Below are positions 53,676 to 61,526 of a stretch of DNA of 64,000 nucleotides, piece after piece; within the stretch, counting starts at the first letter, position 1; every line of letters begins with the position of its first letter. The stretch covers positions 745,805 to 809,804 of the forward strand of contig NZ_PYGC01000001.1 of the NCBI RefSeq assembly GCF_003014495.1, in the 5' to 3' direction. The translations under genes were made by a program, and so were the position numbers. The notes beneath the pieces are model-generated. The model was not told the origin of the DNA. It saw only the letters and a program-made list of their open reading frames with translations, and searched no databases. This DNA is from Prolixibacter denitrificans. GTDB taxonomy: Bacteria; Bacteroidota; Bacteroidia; Bacteroidales; Prolixibacteraceae.

Positions 53676-54638
53676 ATGGCTGAAAACATTATCGAGCTGG
53701 TCGATCTGACCAAAAAATACGGATCGTTCACAGCCGTCAATCGTTTAAACCTTTCGGTGAAAAAGGGTGAGGTATTTGGCTTACTCGGGCCCAACGGCGC
53801 GGGAAAGTCGACTACCATCCTGATGATGCTGGGACTTACGGAGCCATTTTCCGGCTCGGTGAAAGTTTGTGGCATCAATTCCACCGAAAACCCGATTGAG
53901 GTGAAAAGGCGTGTCGGTTACCTTCCGGAAGATGTGGGCTTCTACCCCGATCTGACCGGAATGGAGAACCTAAAATACATCGCCCGGCTGAACGGTATCC
54001 CGGAAAAAGACGTCGAAGCCAGGGCCAGGGAACTGTTAGCCCGCGTAGGTCTCGCCGAACAAGCCGAGAAGAAAACCGGGAAATATTCGCGCGGAATGAG
54101 GCAACGGCTCGGTTTGGCTGAAGTGCTCATCAAAACGCCCGAAGTCATCATCCTTGATGAGCCAACCTCAGGCATCGACCCGACCGGAATCCGCGAGTTC
54201 CTCGAGTTGATTGTCCAACTCAGCAAGGAAGAAGGTATCACGGTCTTGTTTTCTTCACACAATTTGCATCAGGTGCAGCAAGTTTGCGACCGGGTGGGAT
54301 TGTTTGTCAGCGGTAAGCTGATTGCCGAAGGGAACATTGAATCGCTTTCGCAGAAACTCTTTTCCACCGAATCGTTCGTTGTGGAGGCAGGCGTCAATTC
54401 TTCCGGAAAGGAAAACAACGGAAATGGTCTGGAAGAAATTCTGAAAGACATCGACGGAGTTACTTCGGTTTCGCAAAAAGATCATACGTTCTACGTGGGA
54501 TGTTCCCGCGATGCCACGGCTGACATTGCCAGGGAAATTGTCTCATCGGGTTCCGAATTGGCTTTCTTGCGCAAGAAGGAATACGGCCTCGATGACATTT
54601 ATAACCGCTATTTCGAAGGAGGTGAAGTTCATGAGTGA
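53676..54638 (+). CDS. ABC transporter ATP-binding protein (ABC-2 type, DrrA/CcmA-like)
   Basis: A 320-aa ATPase with Walker [10 protein letters not shown] (about residues 38-46), the signature in [18 protein letters not shown] (a YSRGM variant of LSGGQ), Walker [14 protein letters not shown] and the switch histidine in FSSHNLHQ. An extra C-terminal regulatory domain (about 215-320) is typical of ABC-2 exporters. It starts 3 bp after the NEW3 gene, behind a GGAGG site, and overlaps the permease by 8 nt. The substrate is not evident. Confidence 0.93.
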   Translation: MAENIIELVDLTKKYGSFTAVNRLNLSVKKGEVFGLLGPNGAGKSTTILMMLGLTEPFSGSVKVCGINSTENPIEVKRRVGYLPEDVGFYPDLTGMENLKYIARLNGIPEKDVEARARELLARVGLAEQAEKKTGKYSRGMRQRLGLAEVLIKTPEVIILDEPTSGIDPTGIREFLELIVQLSKEEGITVLFSSHNLHQVQQVCDRVGLFVSGKLIAEGNIESLSQKLFSTESFVVEAGVNSSGKENNGNGLEEILKDIDGVTSVSQKDHTFYVGCSRDATADIAREIVSSGSELAFLRKKEYGLDDIYNRYFEGGEVHE

Positions 54639-55659
54639 CATAGCAAAACAGATACAACAACCCAAAGAGCCGTGGCTCAGCAAACTGGGACTCACTCCCC
54701 GCAAAGATGTGGGCATGCATCCCTTCCGGGTGATTGTCGACAAAGAGATTTCGGACCTGGTGCGTAGCTGGCGTTTCAAAATTCTGATTGGCATCATCGT
54801 GCTAACGTGCCTCGGTTCGCTTTATACGGCTTTGACCAACATCGGTCACGCGGTGAAACCCGGCGATCCGGACAATGCGTTCTTCTTTCTGAAACTGTTC
54901 ACCATTTCAGACGGAACGTTACCGTCATTTTTCGTATTCATCAGCTTCCTTGGGCCGCTATTAGGTATCAGCCTTGGTTTTGATGCCATCAATTCGGAGC
55001 AGAACAGAGGAACATTGAGCCGCGTGATGGCACAGCCCATTCACCGCGACTACCTGATCAATGCCAAGTTCATGGCGTCGATAACGGTCATCAGCGTGAT
55101 GTTCTTTGCTCTGGGTTTCCTCGTTATGGGCCTCGGACTGGTCATCATCGGCATTCCGCCTACGCCCGAAGAATTTCTGCGCATCGTATTCTTTATCGTA
55201 CTCAGTATCTTCTACGTAGCCTTGTGGCTGAATCTGTCCATCCTGTTTTCGGTCCGGTTCCGGCAGGCAGCCACTTCCGCTTTGGCGGGAATTTCGGTTT
55301 GGCTCTTCTTCAGCATTTTCTACAACCTGATTGTAAAGCTGATTGCCCGGGCGACCATGCCCCCCGAAATGGCACCGGAGCGCTACATCGTTGCTCACCG
55401 GAATTTTATACTGGATTTGATGCGCCTCTCACCGAGCCAACTGTTCAGTGAAGCCACCACAACATTGCTAATGCCGTCGGTACGCAGCCTTGGACCGCTC
55501 ACGATGGAGCAGGTACACGGAACCATACCGAGCCCCCTTCCGTTGGGACAAAGTCTGCTGCTGGTATGGCCGCAGCTAACAGCCATTATCGCCATCACGG
55601 TAGTTTGTTTCGCTCTTTCGTACGTTTTCTTTATGCGAAAAGAAATCCGTTCCAGATAG
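54631..55659 (+). CDS. ABC-2 type transporter permease
   Basis: A 342-aa inner-membrane permease with about six segments: [20 protein letters not shown], a large loop, [78 protein letters not shown] and a last one before the end [34 protein letters not shown] is the conserved ABC-2/NosY-like segment. The ATG at 54631 lies within the ATPase gene end and is preceded by GGAGG; a frame reaching further upstream is an overlap artefact. Confidence 0.92.
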   Translation: MSDIAKQIQQPKEPWLSKLGLTPRKDVGMHPFRVIVDKEISDLVRSWRFKILIGIIVLTCLGSLYTALTNIGHAVKPGDPDNAFFFLKLFTISDGTLPSFFVFISFLGPLLGISLGFDAINSEQNRGTLSRVMAQPIHRDYLINAKFMASITVISVMFFALGFLVMGLGLVIIGIPPTPEEFLRIVFFIVLSIFYVALWLNLSILFSVRFRQAATSALAGISVWLFFSIFYNLIVKLIARATMPPEMAPERYIVAHRNFILDLMRLSPSQLFSEATTTLLMPSVRSLGPLTMEQVHGTIPSPLPLGQSLLLVWPQLTAIIAITVVCFALSYVFFMRKEIRSR

Positions 55660-55705
55660 TTAAACTCCGCTAGTGTCATCTTCCTGCCGGGAAGAAGATA
55701 CGACC

Positions 55706-55752
55706 AAAGGCAAGTCGTCCGTTCGTTGATCGGACAGCTTGCCTTTTTTATT
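55706..55752 (+). terminator. Terminator of the NEW3-ABC operon
   Basis: AAGGCAAG pairs with CTTGCCTT, and inside it GTCCG pairs with CGGAC; TTTTT follows. Confidence 0.8.
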
Positions 55753-55817
55753 TCCCTGCGAAGTATCCATCACCAAGCATTTCCCCACTTTTTAACCGTG
55801 TAGCTGCACTAAATTTT

Positions 55818-55825
55818 TATCTTTG
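55818..55825 (+). promoter_or_regulatory. Probable -7 promoter element of the GH92 gene
   Basis: TATCTTTG matches TAnnTTTG exactly and lies 26 bp before the GTG start. Confidence 0.5.
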
Positions 55826-55851
55826 AAAGCGTAACCAAATTTCAGAGAATC

Positions 55852-58155
55852 GTGAAGAAAATTATTCTAAGTATGCTGCTGGCTGCAGGTTTGCTTGGGC
55901 AAACTACAGTCAGTAAGGCACAAGATGTGCCCCTGGGCGAAAACCTGGTCAAATATGTCAATCCGTTGCTGGGAACCGAATCGGATTTCTCGTTGTCGAA
56001 CGGAAACACCTATCCGGCCATTGCCCTGCCATGGGGAATGAATTTCTGGACGCCGCAAACCGGAAAAATGGGCGACGGCTGGGGCTACACGTACCAGGCC
56101 AAGAAAATCCGGGGTTTTAAACAAACCCATCAACCCAGTCCGTGGATTAACGATTACGCGGCTTTCTCCATCTTTCCGGAAACGGGAAAAGTGATCATCG
56201 ACGGAGCCAAGCGTGCATCGTGGTATTCGCACAAGGCGGAAATTTCCCGCCCCGATTACTACCGCGCTTACCTGGCCGACTACGATGTCGTCACCGAAAT
56301 CACACCCACCGACCGGGCTGCCCGTTTTCGTTTTACGTTCCCGCAATCCGACTCGTCACGCGTGCTGATTGACGCTTTCAACATGGGTTCGATGGTGAAA
56401 ATTATTCCGCAGGAGCGGAAAATTATCGGCTATTGCCGGAATAACCACGGTGGCGTACCGGACAATTTCCACAACTATTTTGTCATTTATTTCGACAAAC
56501 CTTTTACGGTCGCCGGAACCTGGAAAGACAGCCTGAAGCTTTCGCCAGGATCGACTGAAGCCGAAGGGGAACATGTAGGCGCAGTTATTACGTTCAAAAC
56601 GGAAAAAGGCGAGCAAGTCAATGCGAAAGTAGCTTCGAGCTTCATCAGCCCGGAACAGGCCGAGCTGAACCTGCAGAGGGAAATTGGGAACGACTCCTTC
56701 GATCAGGTGAAGGAGAAAGCCTACCAGGCATGGAACAAACAATTGAACCGCATCCGCGTGGAAGGCGGAACGGTTGACCAATACCGCACGTTCTACACTG
56801 CGCTGTACCGCACCATGCTCTTCCCGCGCAAGTTCTTCGAGCTGAATGCCAACAACGAGATTGTGCACTACAGTCCGTATAACGGGAAGGTGGAAAAAGG
56901 CTATATGTTTACCGACAACGGATTCTGGGATACCTTCCGGGCCGTTTTCCCATTCTTCACCCTGATGTTCCCGGAACATGATTCACAGGTGATGCAGGGG
57001 CTGGTCAACACGTACAAAGAGAGTGGCTGGTTGCCCGAATGGGCCAGTCCGGGACACCGTGACTGTATGATTGGTTCCAACTCGGCTTCCATCATTGCTG
57101 ATGCTTACATGAAGGGAATTCGCGGATTCGACATCCATACGCTGTACGACGCCATCCTGAAAAACACGAAAGGCGTCGGACCGGTGCATTCGGTTGGCCG
57201 TTACGGAGCCGATTACTACAACAAGCTGGGCTATATTCCTTACAATGTTGGTATTAATGAAAATGCCGCCCGCACACTGGAATATGCTTACGACGACTGG
57301 TGTATCTGGCGTTTGGCCAATGCGCTCGACCGTCCGAAGAAAGAGATTAAGCTATTCGCTCAACGGGCAATGAATTACAAAAACGTATTCGACCCGTCGG
57401 TAGATTTCATGCGGGGCCGGAATGAAGACGGAACATTCCAGTCGCCTTTCCGTCCCGACAAATGGGGAGACGCCTTTACCGAAGGATGTAGCTGGCATTA
57501 TACCTGGTCCGTATTTCAAGACCCGGCTGGCTTGGCGAAGCTTTTCGGTAATAGGGAAAAAATGGCCAAGCGTTTGGATGAAGTTTTCACAACCCGCCCC
57601 ACGTTCGATGATTCGTATTATGGCATTCAGATTCACGAAATCACCGAGATGCTGATTGCCAACATGGGACAGTATGCACACGGAAATCAACCCATCCAGC
57701 ATGCTATTTACCTGTACAATTACCTGGGGCAACCCTGGAAAGCACAAATGCATGTACGCGATGTAATGGACAAACTTTACACGCCTAATCCCGACGGTTT
57801 GTGCGGTGATGAAGACAACGGACAGACTTCGGCATGGTACGTATTTTCAGCAATGGGATTCTATCCGGTGGCGCCCGGAAGTAACCAATATGTACTCGGT
57901 TCCCCGCTCTTTAAGAAGATAACCCTGAAACTGGAGAACGGGAATACCTTCACGGTAGTAGCTGATAACAACAGCCACAAAAACGTGTATATCGAGAAAG
58001 CATTGCTGAATGGTCAAACGTACGACAAGAACTATCTGACACACGAAGCCATTGAAAAAGGCGGGGAAATCAAGTTTGAGATGGGAAATCAGCCCAATAA
58101 AACACGGGGAACACAACCCGATTCGTTTCCTTACTCCTTTTCCGATAAGAAATAA
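55852..58155 (+). CDS. Secreted glycoside hydrolase family 92 alpha-mannosidase
   Basis: A 767-aa exo-alpha-mannosidase, calcium dependent by family, acting on N-glycan-type or yeast mannans. A signal peptide (about 1-24, ending VSKAQ) is followed by the N-terminal beta-sandwich (YVNPLLGTESDFSLSNGNTYPAIALPWG) and the (alpha/alpha)6 barrel. Signatures include DNGFWDTFRAVFPFFTLMFP, LPEWASPGHRDCMIGS, EGCSWHYTWSVFQD, GNQPIQHAIYLYNYLGQPWKAQ and GDEDNGQTSAWYVFSAMGFYPV. Start is GTG; no nearer ATG preserves the signal except residue 8. It is monocistronic, with its own promoter and terminator. Confidence 0.95.
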   Translation: MKKIILSMLLAAGLLGQTTVSKAQDVPLGENLVKYVNPLLGTESDFSLSNGNTYPAIALPWGMNFWTPQTGKMGDGWGYTYQAKKIRGFKQTHQPSPWINDYAAFSIFPETGKVIIDGAKRASWYSHKAEISRPDYYRAYLADYDVVTEITPTDRAARFRFTFPQSDSSRVLIDAFNMGSMVKIIPQERKIIGYCRNNHGGVPDNFHNYFVIYFDKPFTVAGTWKDSLKLSPGSTEAEGEHVGAVITFKTEKGEQVNAKVASSFISPEQAELNLQREIGNDSFDQVKEKAYQAWNKQLNRIRVEGGTVDQYRTFYTALYRTMLFPRKFFELNANNEIVHYSPYNGKVEKGYMFTDNGFWDTFRAVFPFFTLMFPEHDSQVMQGLVNTYKESGWLPEWASPGHRDCMIGSNSASIIADAYMKGIRGFDIHTLYDAILKNTKGVGPVHSVGRYGADYYNKLGYIPYNVGINENAARTLEYAYDDWCIWRLANALDRPKKEIKLFAQRAMNYKNVFDPSVDFMRGRNEDGTFQSPFRPDKWGDAFTEGCSWHYTWSVFQDPAGLAKLFGNREKMAKRLDEVFTTRPTFDDSYYGIQIHEITEMLIANMGQYAHGNQPIQHAIYLYNYLGQPWKAQMHVRDVMDKLYTPNPDGLCGDEDNGQTSAWYVFSAMGFYPVAPGSNQYVLGSPLFKKITLKLENGNTFTVVADNNSHKNVYIEKALLNGQTYDKNYLTHEAIEKGGEIKFEMGNQPNKTRGTQPDSFPYSFSDKK

Positions 58156-58178
58156 AATCTGACTTCAGAAAAAAAGAA

Positions 58179-58210
58179 AAGAGGATGCCGTAACTGACAT
58201 CCTCTTTTTA
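58179..58210. terminator. Bidirectional terminator
   Basis: AAGAGGATG pairs with CATCCTCTT around CCGTAACTGA, with TTT after and AAAAAGAAA before. It lies between the convergent GH92 and queA genes. Confidence 0.85.
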
Positions 58211-58234
58211 TTTGTTTTTAAGCTTATATTTCGA

Positions 58235-59284
58235 TCAAATGATCAACATGGCATCTCCGTAGGTTCCGAAGCGATATTTCTCTTTAATGGCTACCTGGTA
58301 AGCATTCATCACCTTATCGTACCCGCCAAAAGCAGCTACCATCATCAACAAGGTAGAAAGCGGTAGATGGAAATTGGAAACCATTGAATCGGCCACGCTG
58401 AATTCGTAAGGCGGGAAGATGAACTTGTTGGTCCAGCCCTCATACGGCTTCAGGGTACCCATCGTTGAAACCGAACTTTCGAGTGTCCGCATCACGGTCG
58501 TACCTACTGCGCAAACCCGATGCTTCGACTTCTTGGCACCATTCACCTGCTTGGCCGCTTTATCGTTGATCCAGATTTGCTCTGAATCCATTTTATGCTT
58601 GGTCAAATCTTCCACATCGACGCTACGGAAGTTACCAAGTCCCACGTGTAATGTAATCTCAGCAAAATCGACGCCTTTAATCTCCAAACGCTTCAGCAAT
58701 TCACGACTGAAGTGCAGACCAGCGGTCGGTGCCGCAACAGCTCCTTCATGCTTGGCAAAAATAGTTTGATAACGTTCGGCATCCGACTCTTCAACCGGCC
58801 GATCGATGAATTTGGGCAACGGTGTTTCACCCAAGCTGTAAAGAGTCTTTTTGAATTCTTCGTACGGACCGTCGTACAGAAAGCGGAGTGTACGTCCGCG
58901 GGAAGTGGTATTGTCGATTACTTCGGCAACCAACAGGTCGTCATCGCCAAAATACAATTTGTTTCCAATACGGATTTTACGCGCCGGATCAACCAGCACA
59001 TCCCATAACCGCTGCTCGCGATTCAGCTCGCGAAGCAGGAATACCTCGATTTGCGCGCCTGTCTTCTCTTTATTACCATACAACCTTGCCGGGAAAACCT
59101 TGGTATTGTTGAATACCATCACATCCTCATCATCGAAATAGTCGATAATATCTTTGAAGGTTTTATGCTCGATCTCTCCGGTTTCACGATGCAAAACCAT
59201 CATCCGCGATTCATCACGGTTTTGTGCCGGATGCAAAGCAATGAGATTTTCAGGAAGATTGTACTTAAACTTTGATAACTTCAT
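58235..59284 (-). CDS. queA: S-adenosylmethionine:tRNA ribosyltransferase-isomerase
   Basis: A 349-aa cytoplasmic enzyme that transfers and isomerises the ribosyl part of SAM onto 7-aminomethyl-7-deazaguanine in tRNA, forming epoxyqueuosine. Family segments are [70 protein letters not shown] and [19 protein letters not shown]. Length is typical. It lies 39 bp after truB and is probably co-transcribed with it. Confidence 0.96.
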   Translation of the reverse strand: MKLSKFKYNLPENLIALHPAQNRDESRMMVLHRETGEIEHKTFKDIIDYFDDEDVMVFNNTKVFPARLYGNKEKTGAQIEVFLLRELNREQRLWDVLVDPARKIRIGNKLYFGDDDLLVAEVIDNTTSRGRTLRFLYDGPYEEFKKTLYSLGETPLPKFIDRPVEESDAERYQTIFAKHEGAVAAPTAGLHFSRELLKRLEIKGVDFAEITLHVGLGNFRSVDVEDLTKHKMDSEQIWINDKAAKQVNGAKKSKHRVCAVGTTVMRTLESSVSTMGTLKPYEGWTNKFIFPPYEFSVADSMVSNFHLPLSTLLMMVAAFGGYDKVMNAYQVAIKEKYRFGTYGDAMLII

Positions 59285-59323
59285 AGAAGATTACAATTTA
59301 TGTGGAATTTGATGAACCTTTTT

Positions 59324-60049
59324 CTATTTCGACTCCTCAGCAATCGTTATTTCTTTCAACGATTCGAGAAATTCTTCAATTTGTTGCGCGTTTTCCAGCG
59401 TGAAATCCCCCACGCGGGTTCGTTGTAAGCCTATCAGGTAAGCTCCGCTGTTCAATGCCTGACCAATATCCCTTGCCAGCGCCCTGATGTAGGTGCCTTT
59501 TCCGCATACAATGCGAAGTTTGGCTTCGGTCTCAGCAAACTGCAGTACCTCGATCTCTTTTACAACAAGAATTTTCGGTTTCAGTTCAACTGATTTTCCT
59601 TTTCTCGCCAGATCGTAAGCCCGCTGACCCTCAACTTTTACTGCTGAATATTCAGGTGGAACCTGCTCGATAGTTCCAATAAATTTCTGTACGGTTTCCC
59701 GGAATAATTCTTCCGTAATGTGCCCGGTTTCGAAGGTGGCATCTTCCTTCGTTTCCAAATCGAACGAAGGAGTGGTAGCTCCCAGTTTCAGCGTTGCAAT
59801 GTATTCCTTCTCTCCCGCCTGAAGTTCTTCAATTTTTTTGGTTGCCTTTCCGGTACACAGCACCATAATGCCCGTTGCCATGGGATCAAGCGTTCCGGCA
59901 TGTCCTACTTTCAACTTCTTTATACGCATTTTCCGGCAAAGGTTATTCCTTACTTTCTGCACCAAATCGAATGAGGTCCACTCGAGTGGTTTATCGAAAA
60001 CAAGAATTTCTCCTCCCTTAAAATCAAATACTTTCGCCTCTTCAGCCAT
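59324..60049 (-). CDS. truB: tRNA pseudouridine(55) synthase
   Basis: A 241-aa cytoplasmic enzyme that isomerises U55 in the T-loop of tRNAs. The catalytic motif GHAGTLDPMATG carries Asp55. ILVFDKPLEWTSFDLVQKVR opens the fold and VRCGKGTYIRALARDIG-type sequence (IVCGKGTYIRALARDIGQAL) is intact. The length is that of the short Bacteroidota form without a PUA extension. It precedes queA in the same direction. Confidence 0.96.
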   Translation of the reverse strand: MAEEAKVFDFKGGEILVFDKPLEWTSFDLVQKVRNNLCRKMRIKKLKVGHAGTLDPMATGIMVLCTGKATKKIEELQAGEKEYIATLKLGATTPSFDLETKEDATFETGHITEELFRETVQKFIGTIEQVPPEYSAVKVEGQRAYDLARKGKSVELKPKILVVKEIEVLQFAETEAKLRIVCGKGTYIRALARDIGQALNSGAYLIGLQRTRVGDFTLENAQQIEEFLESLKEITIAEESK

Positions 60050-60329
60050 GTTCGGTTTACTTCACAAAAATGCCGGAGTTAACAATAATTTACTGAATAT
60101 CAGCCGACAAAAATAGCAATTATCTCAAAGACTGCACAATTGCGTGCAAAATAATGGTCATAAATGCTATATCCGTATTGCCTCAATACGCCTTTTCAGC
60201 GCCTATGTACCATGACAAAACATCCGGCAACTCCCGCTTCACTCAAGTGCTTTCGGGATATTTACCGGAACCAGATAAGAAAGGCAGAAACGAGGATTAC
60301 ACTCTTCGTCTCTGCCTTAAAAAATATGA
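60050..60329. other. Intergenic gap where uppP is often found in relatives
   Basis: A 280-bp gap with no gene. Many Bacteroidota carry uppP (undecaprenyl-diphosphatase) between the DUF3098 gene and truB. Here only a hairpin at 60280-60318 was seen. Confidence 0.5.
60280..60318 (-). terminator. Terminator after the ftsX-DUF3098 unit
   Basis: AAGGCAGAAACGA pairs with TCGTCTCTGCCTT (one mismatch). Read leftward, TTTCTTAT follows. It would separate ftsX-DUF3098 from truB-queA transcription. Confidence 0.6.
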
Positions 60330-60593
60330 TTAAGCCTCTTCTTCGGATTTCGTCTTCTTCATGATGGCGTAGATTTCAAAAAGAAACCCAAAGAGCACCA
60401 CCATAGGAGCGAGTGTTATCCGGCGAAAGCTGAATATTTGGTCGGGATTGAACACATCGGGGCTGTCGCTTTTCCCACCTACCATCAGGATAAATCCTAC
60501 CACGATGATCAGAAAACCAACAACGAGTAAACGGTAGTTTTGTCGCCCCAACGCGAATCCCTGATCCTTTAATTTTTCCGAATTTTTGGCCAT
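60330..60593 (-). CDS. DUF3098 family small membrane protein
   Basis: An 87-aa protein with two membrane segments, YRLLVVGFLIIVVGFILMVGG and ITLAPMVVLFGFLFEIYAIM, joined by a polar loop with PDVFNPDQIFSFRRI, the recognisable DUF3098 core. It follows ftsX by 33 bp, a conserved neighbour pair in Bacteroidota, which hints at a division or envelope role. Function is not known. Confidence 0.9.
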   Translation of the reverse strand: MAKNSEKLKDQGFALGRQNYRLLVVGFLIIVVGFILMVGGKSDSPDVFNPDQIFSFRRITLAPMVVLFGFLFEIYAIMKKTKSEEEA

Positions 60594-60626
60594 TGTATCG
60601 AATTTTACTAAAAGGCAAAAGTAATA

Positions 60627-61505
60627 TCAATAAAAAAGTTCATCAAATTTCAACCGCAAAAATTTGTTAACGGCAAAGAAAGTCGATATCCCCGAAATCA
60701 GGATACCCAGCACGAATACTAACCCCAACAGGATGCCCATGGTTTCCATATTCTGAAAATTAATCACCGCTTTTAATTCTTTCTGGTAAGAAAAAACCAA
60801 ACCTAAAAGCATGATGGAGGCAATAATAGCTCCGTAAATGCCGTGCAATACCCCTTTCGACATAAAGGGCCTTCGGATAAATCCGCGCGTGGCCCCGATA
60901 AGTTGCATGGTATTAATGAGGAAGCGTCGGGAATAAATTGACAACCGGATGGCATTGTTGATGAGTGCAATGAAAATCACCAACATCAACAGACTGAGCA
61001 CAGCCAGTATGACACTTAGCTTATTCACATTTCGATTGAGTTGCCGTACCAAATTTCGCTGGTAATGCACCTCTTTCACTTCGGGATATTCGAGAAATTT
61101 CTTTTCGAGCAGTGCCAGACTATCGGGATTGGCATAACTGGCGTACACCTTTACATCGATAGAAGAAAGCAGCGGGTTGTAACCCAGAAAATCGACAAAG
61201 TCTTCGCCCAACTCCTTTTTCAGCTCCTTTGCTGCAGTGGCTTTATCCACAAAACGCGTTGATTTGATGTAGTCGGTCGCATCGAGTTTCTTCTGCAAAC
61301 GAATTACGTCTACGTCCCGGGCGTTGTCATTCAAAATCAGGGTTACCCCGATATTTTCCTTCACGTAGTCGGACAGCCGCTTGGCATTCAGCAGAAGCAA
61401 CCCCATCAGTCCAAACAAAAACAGGACCATGGAAATACTCAACGTTGTAGTGAAATACGAACTAAATAATCGTCGTTTCAGTCTTCTGGGCTTTCTCTTT
61501 GACAT
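60627..61505 (-). CDS. ftsX: Cell division protein FtsX
   Basis: A 292-aa inner-membrane permease-like protein that works with the FtsE ATPase to switch on cell-wall hydrolases at the septum. It has an N-terminal segment (FSSYFTTTLSISMVLFLFGLMGLLLL), a periplasmic domain (about 45-165, ADSVKVYASYANPDSLALLEKK-like text), and three C-terminal segments with the FtsX motif INTMQLIGATRGFIRRPFMSKG. ftsE is not adjacent, as is usual in Bacteroidota. It is preceded by the YfhO-family gene 21 bp upstream. Confidence 0.93.
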   Translation of the reverse strand: MSKRKPRRLKRRLFSSYFTTTLSISMVLFLFGLMGLLLLNAKRLSDYVKENIGVTLILNDNARDVDVIRLQKKLDATDYIKSTRFVDKATAAKELKKELGEDFVDFLGYNPLLSSIDVKVYASYANPDSLALLEKKFLEYPEVKEVHYQRNLVRQLNRNVNKLSVILAVLSLLMLVIFIALINNAIRLSIYSRRFLINTMQLIGATRGFIRRPFMSKGVLHGIYGAIIASIMLLGLVFSYQKELKAVINFQNMETMGILLGLVFVLGILISGISTFFAVNKFLRLKFDELFY

Positions 61506-61526
61506 ATGTTATCCCTCTGCTCGAAT

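Noticed and set aside
54511-54630. N-terminal extension of the ABC-2 permease
   Set aside because: It lies wholly inside the ATPase gene, and the ATG at 54631 has its own GGAGG site.
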